Origin: Hymenobacter sp. BRD67
GTDB taxonomy: Bacteria > Bacteroidota > Bacteroidia > Cytophagales > Hymenobacteraceae
DNA length: 64,000 bases
Direction: 5' to 3'
Assembly: GCF_013256425.1 (NCBI RefSeq)
Contig: NZ_CP053904.1
Location: 1,302,001-1,366,000 of the forward strand
The position numbers and the translations under genes were made by a program. Below, piece by piece: positions 63,827-64,000 of this stretch. The notes under the pieces were generated by a model. The model saw only the letters and a list, made by a program, of their open reading frames with translations. It did no database searches and was not told the DNA's origin. The stretch's first letter is position 1. Each line of letters opens with the position of its first letter.

Positions 63827-64000
63827 GCAGCAAAGAAGCCGCAGCGCGGGCTGCGGAAAAGGTAATTCGGTTCGCTAAAGGATAACCAGCGGCCTACCCG
63901 CGGTGGCGCGGGCTTGTGGATTCAATAACCCAAACGATTGGCTTGCTACCAGCGAAGGTAAGGATAAGCGACGGATGGTTTGGCTGGCTCCCCGTGACAG

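Noticed and set aside
1..64000. tRNA, rRNA or riboswitch genes
   Set aside because: I looked for cloverleaf arms with TTC-type T-loops and for long conserved rRNA stretches and saw none. I cannot run a covariance search, so small RNAs may be missed.

Overview
The window looks like a chromosome segment from a GC-rich member of the Bacteroidota, most like Hymenobacter or a close relative in the Cytophagales. I base this on the family content seen in the sequence (DUF5916 and BBP2-like outer-membrane barrels, DUF4097 proteins, BlaI/M56 pairs, a Bacteroidota-style LptD and a MlaD with a GTG start), on the weak Shine-Dalgarno signals, and on several TAnnTTTG promoter elements. The genus is inferred, not proven. 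No rRNA, tRNA or CRISPR was found.

Layout. The left edge (1-180) holds the N-terminus of a probable tyrosine recombinase, then about 600 bp of hairpin-rich non-coding DNA. 783-8348 is a porin / Kup potassium transporter / porin / beta-propeller-phosphoesterase block. 8376-18308 carries envelope and lipid genes: an AsmA-like protein, a 2H phosphoesterase, LptD, an amidase, MlaD and an acyl-CoA carboxylase beta subunit. 18309-19964 is an AT-rich accessory patch with two small membrane-protein genes, a duplicated carboxylase 3' tail and a MITE-like palindromic element. 19965-31945 mixes a J-domain protein, an SDR/GH1/SDR group, PoxB, a transglutaminase-like protein, PD40 and WD40 propellers, a redoxin, a PPTase and DivIVA. 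32132-41840 runs from FolB into a regulatory and envelope island: BlaI repressor, M56 sensor protease, ECF sigma factor, zinc-finger/HEAT anti-sigma, two DUF4097 proteins and a DUF5916 outer-membrane protein. 41871-55214 includes pectate lyase, MeaB, a tandem FKBP lipoprotein, RseP and Dxr. 55318-59254 has an aminotransferase and a pectin side-chain cluster (pectinesterase plus two rhamnogalacturonan acetylesterases). 59473-61999 is the rpsP-rimM-trmD-rplS ribosomal set, followed by a desaturase and an RluA-type pseudouridine synthase.

How genes work together. LptD, the amidase, MlaD, RseP, DivIVA and the BlaI/M56/sigma island all concern building or monitoring the envelope. Pectate lyase, pectinesterase and the two acetylesterases point to plant pectin use. 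The carboxylase and MeaB fit branched-chain or odd-chain acyl-CoA metabolism.

A strong caveat: 25 reading-frame breaks in 19 genes were found by reading both strands. Twenty-four look like one missing base, and most of these lie in or beside a run of G or C; one looks like an extra base. Essential genes (trmD, rpsP) are among them, so I treat most as sequence errors and annotate full-length genes across the breaks.
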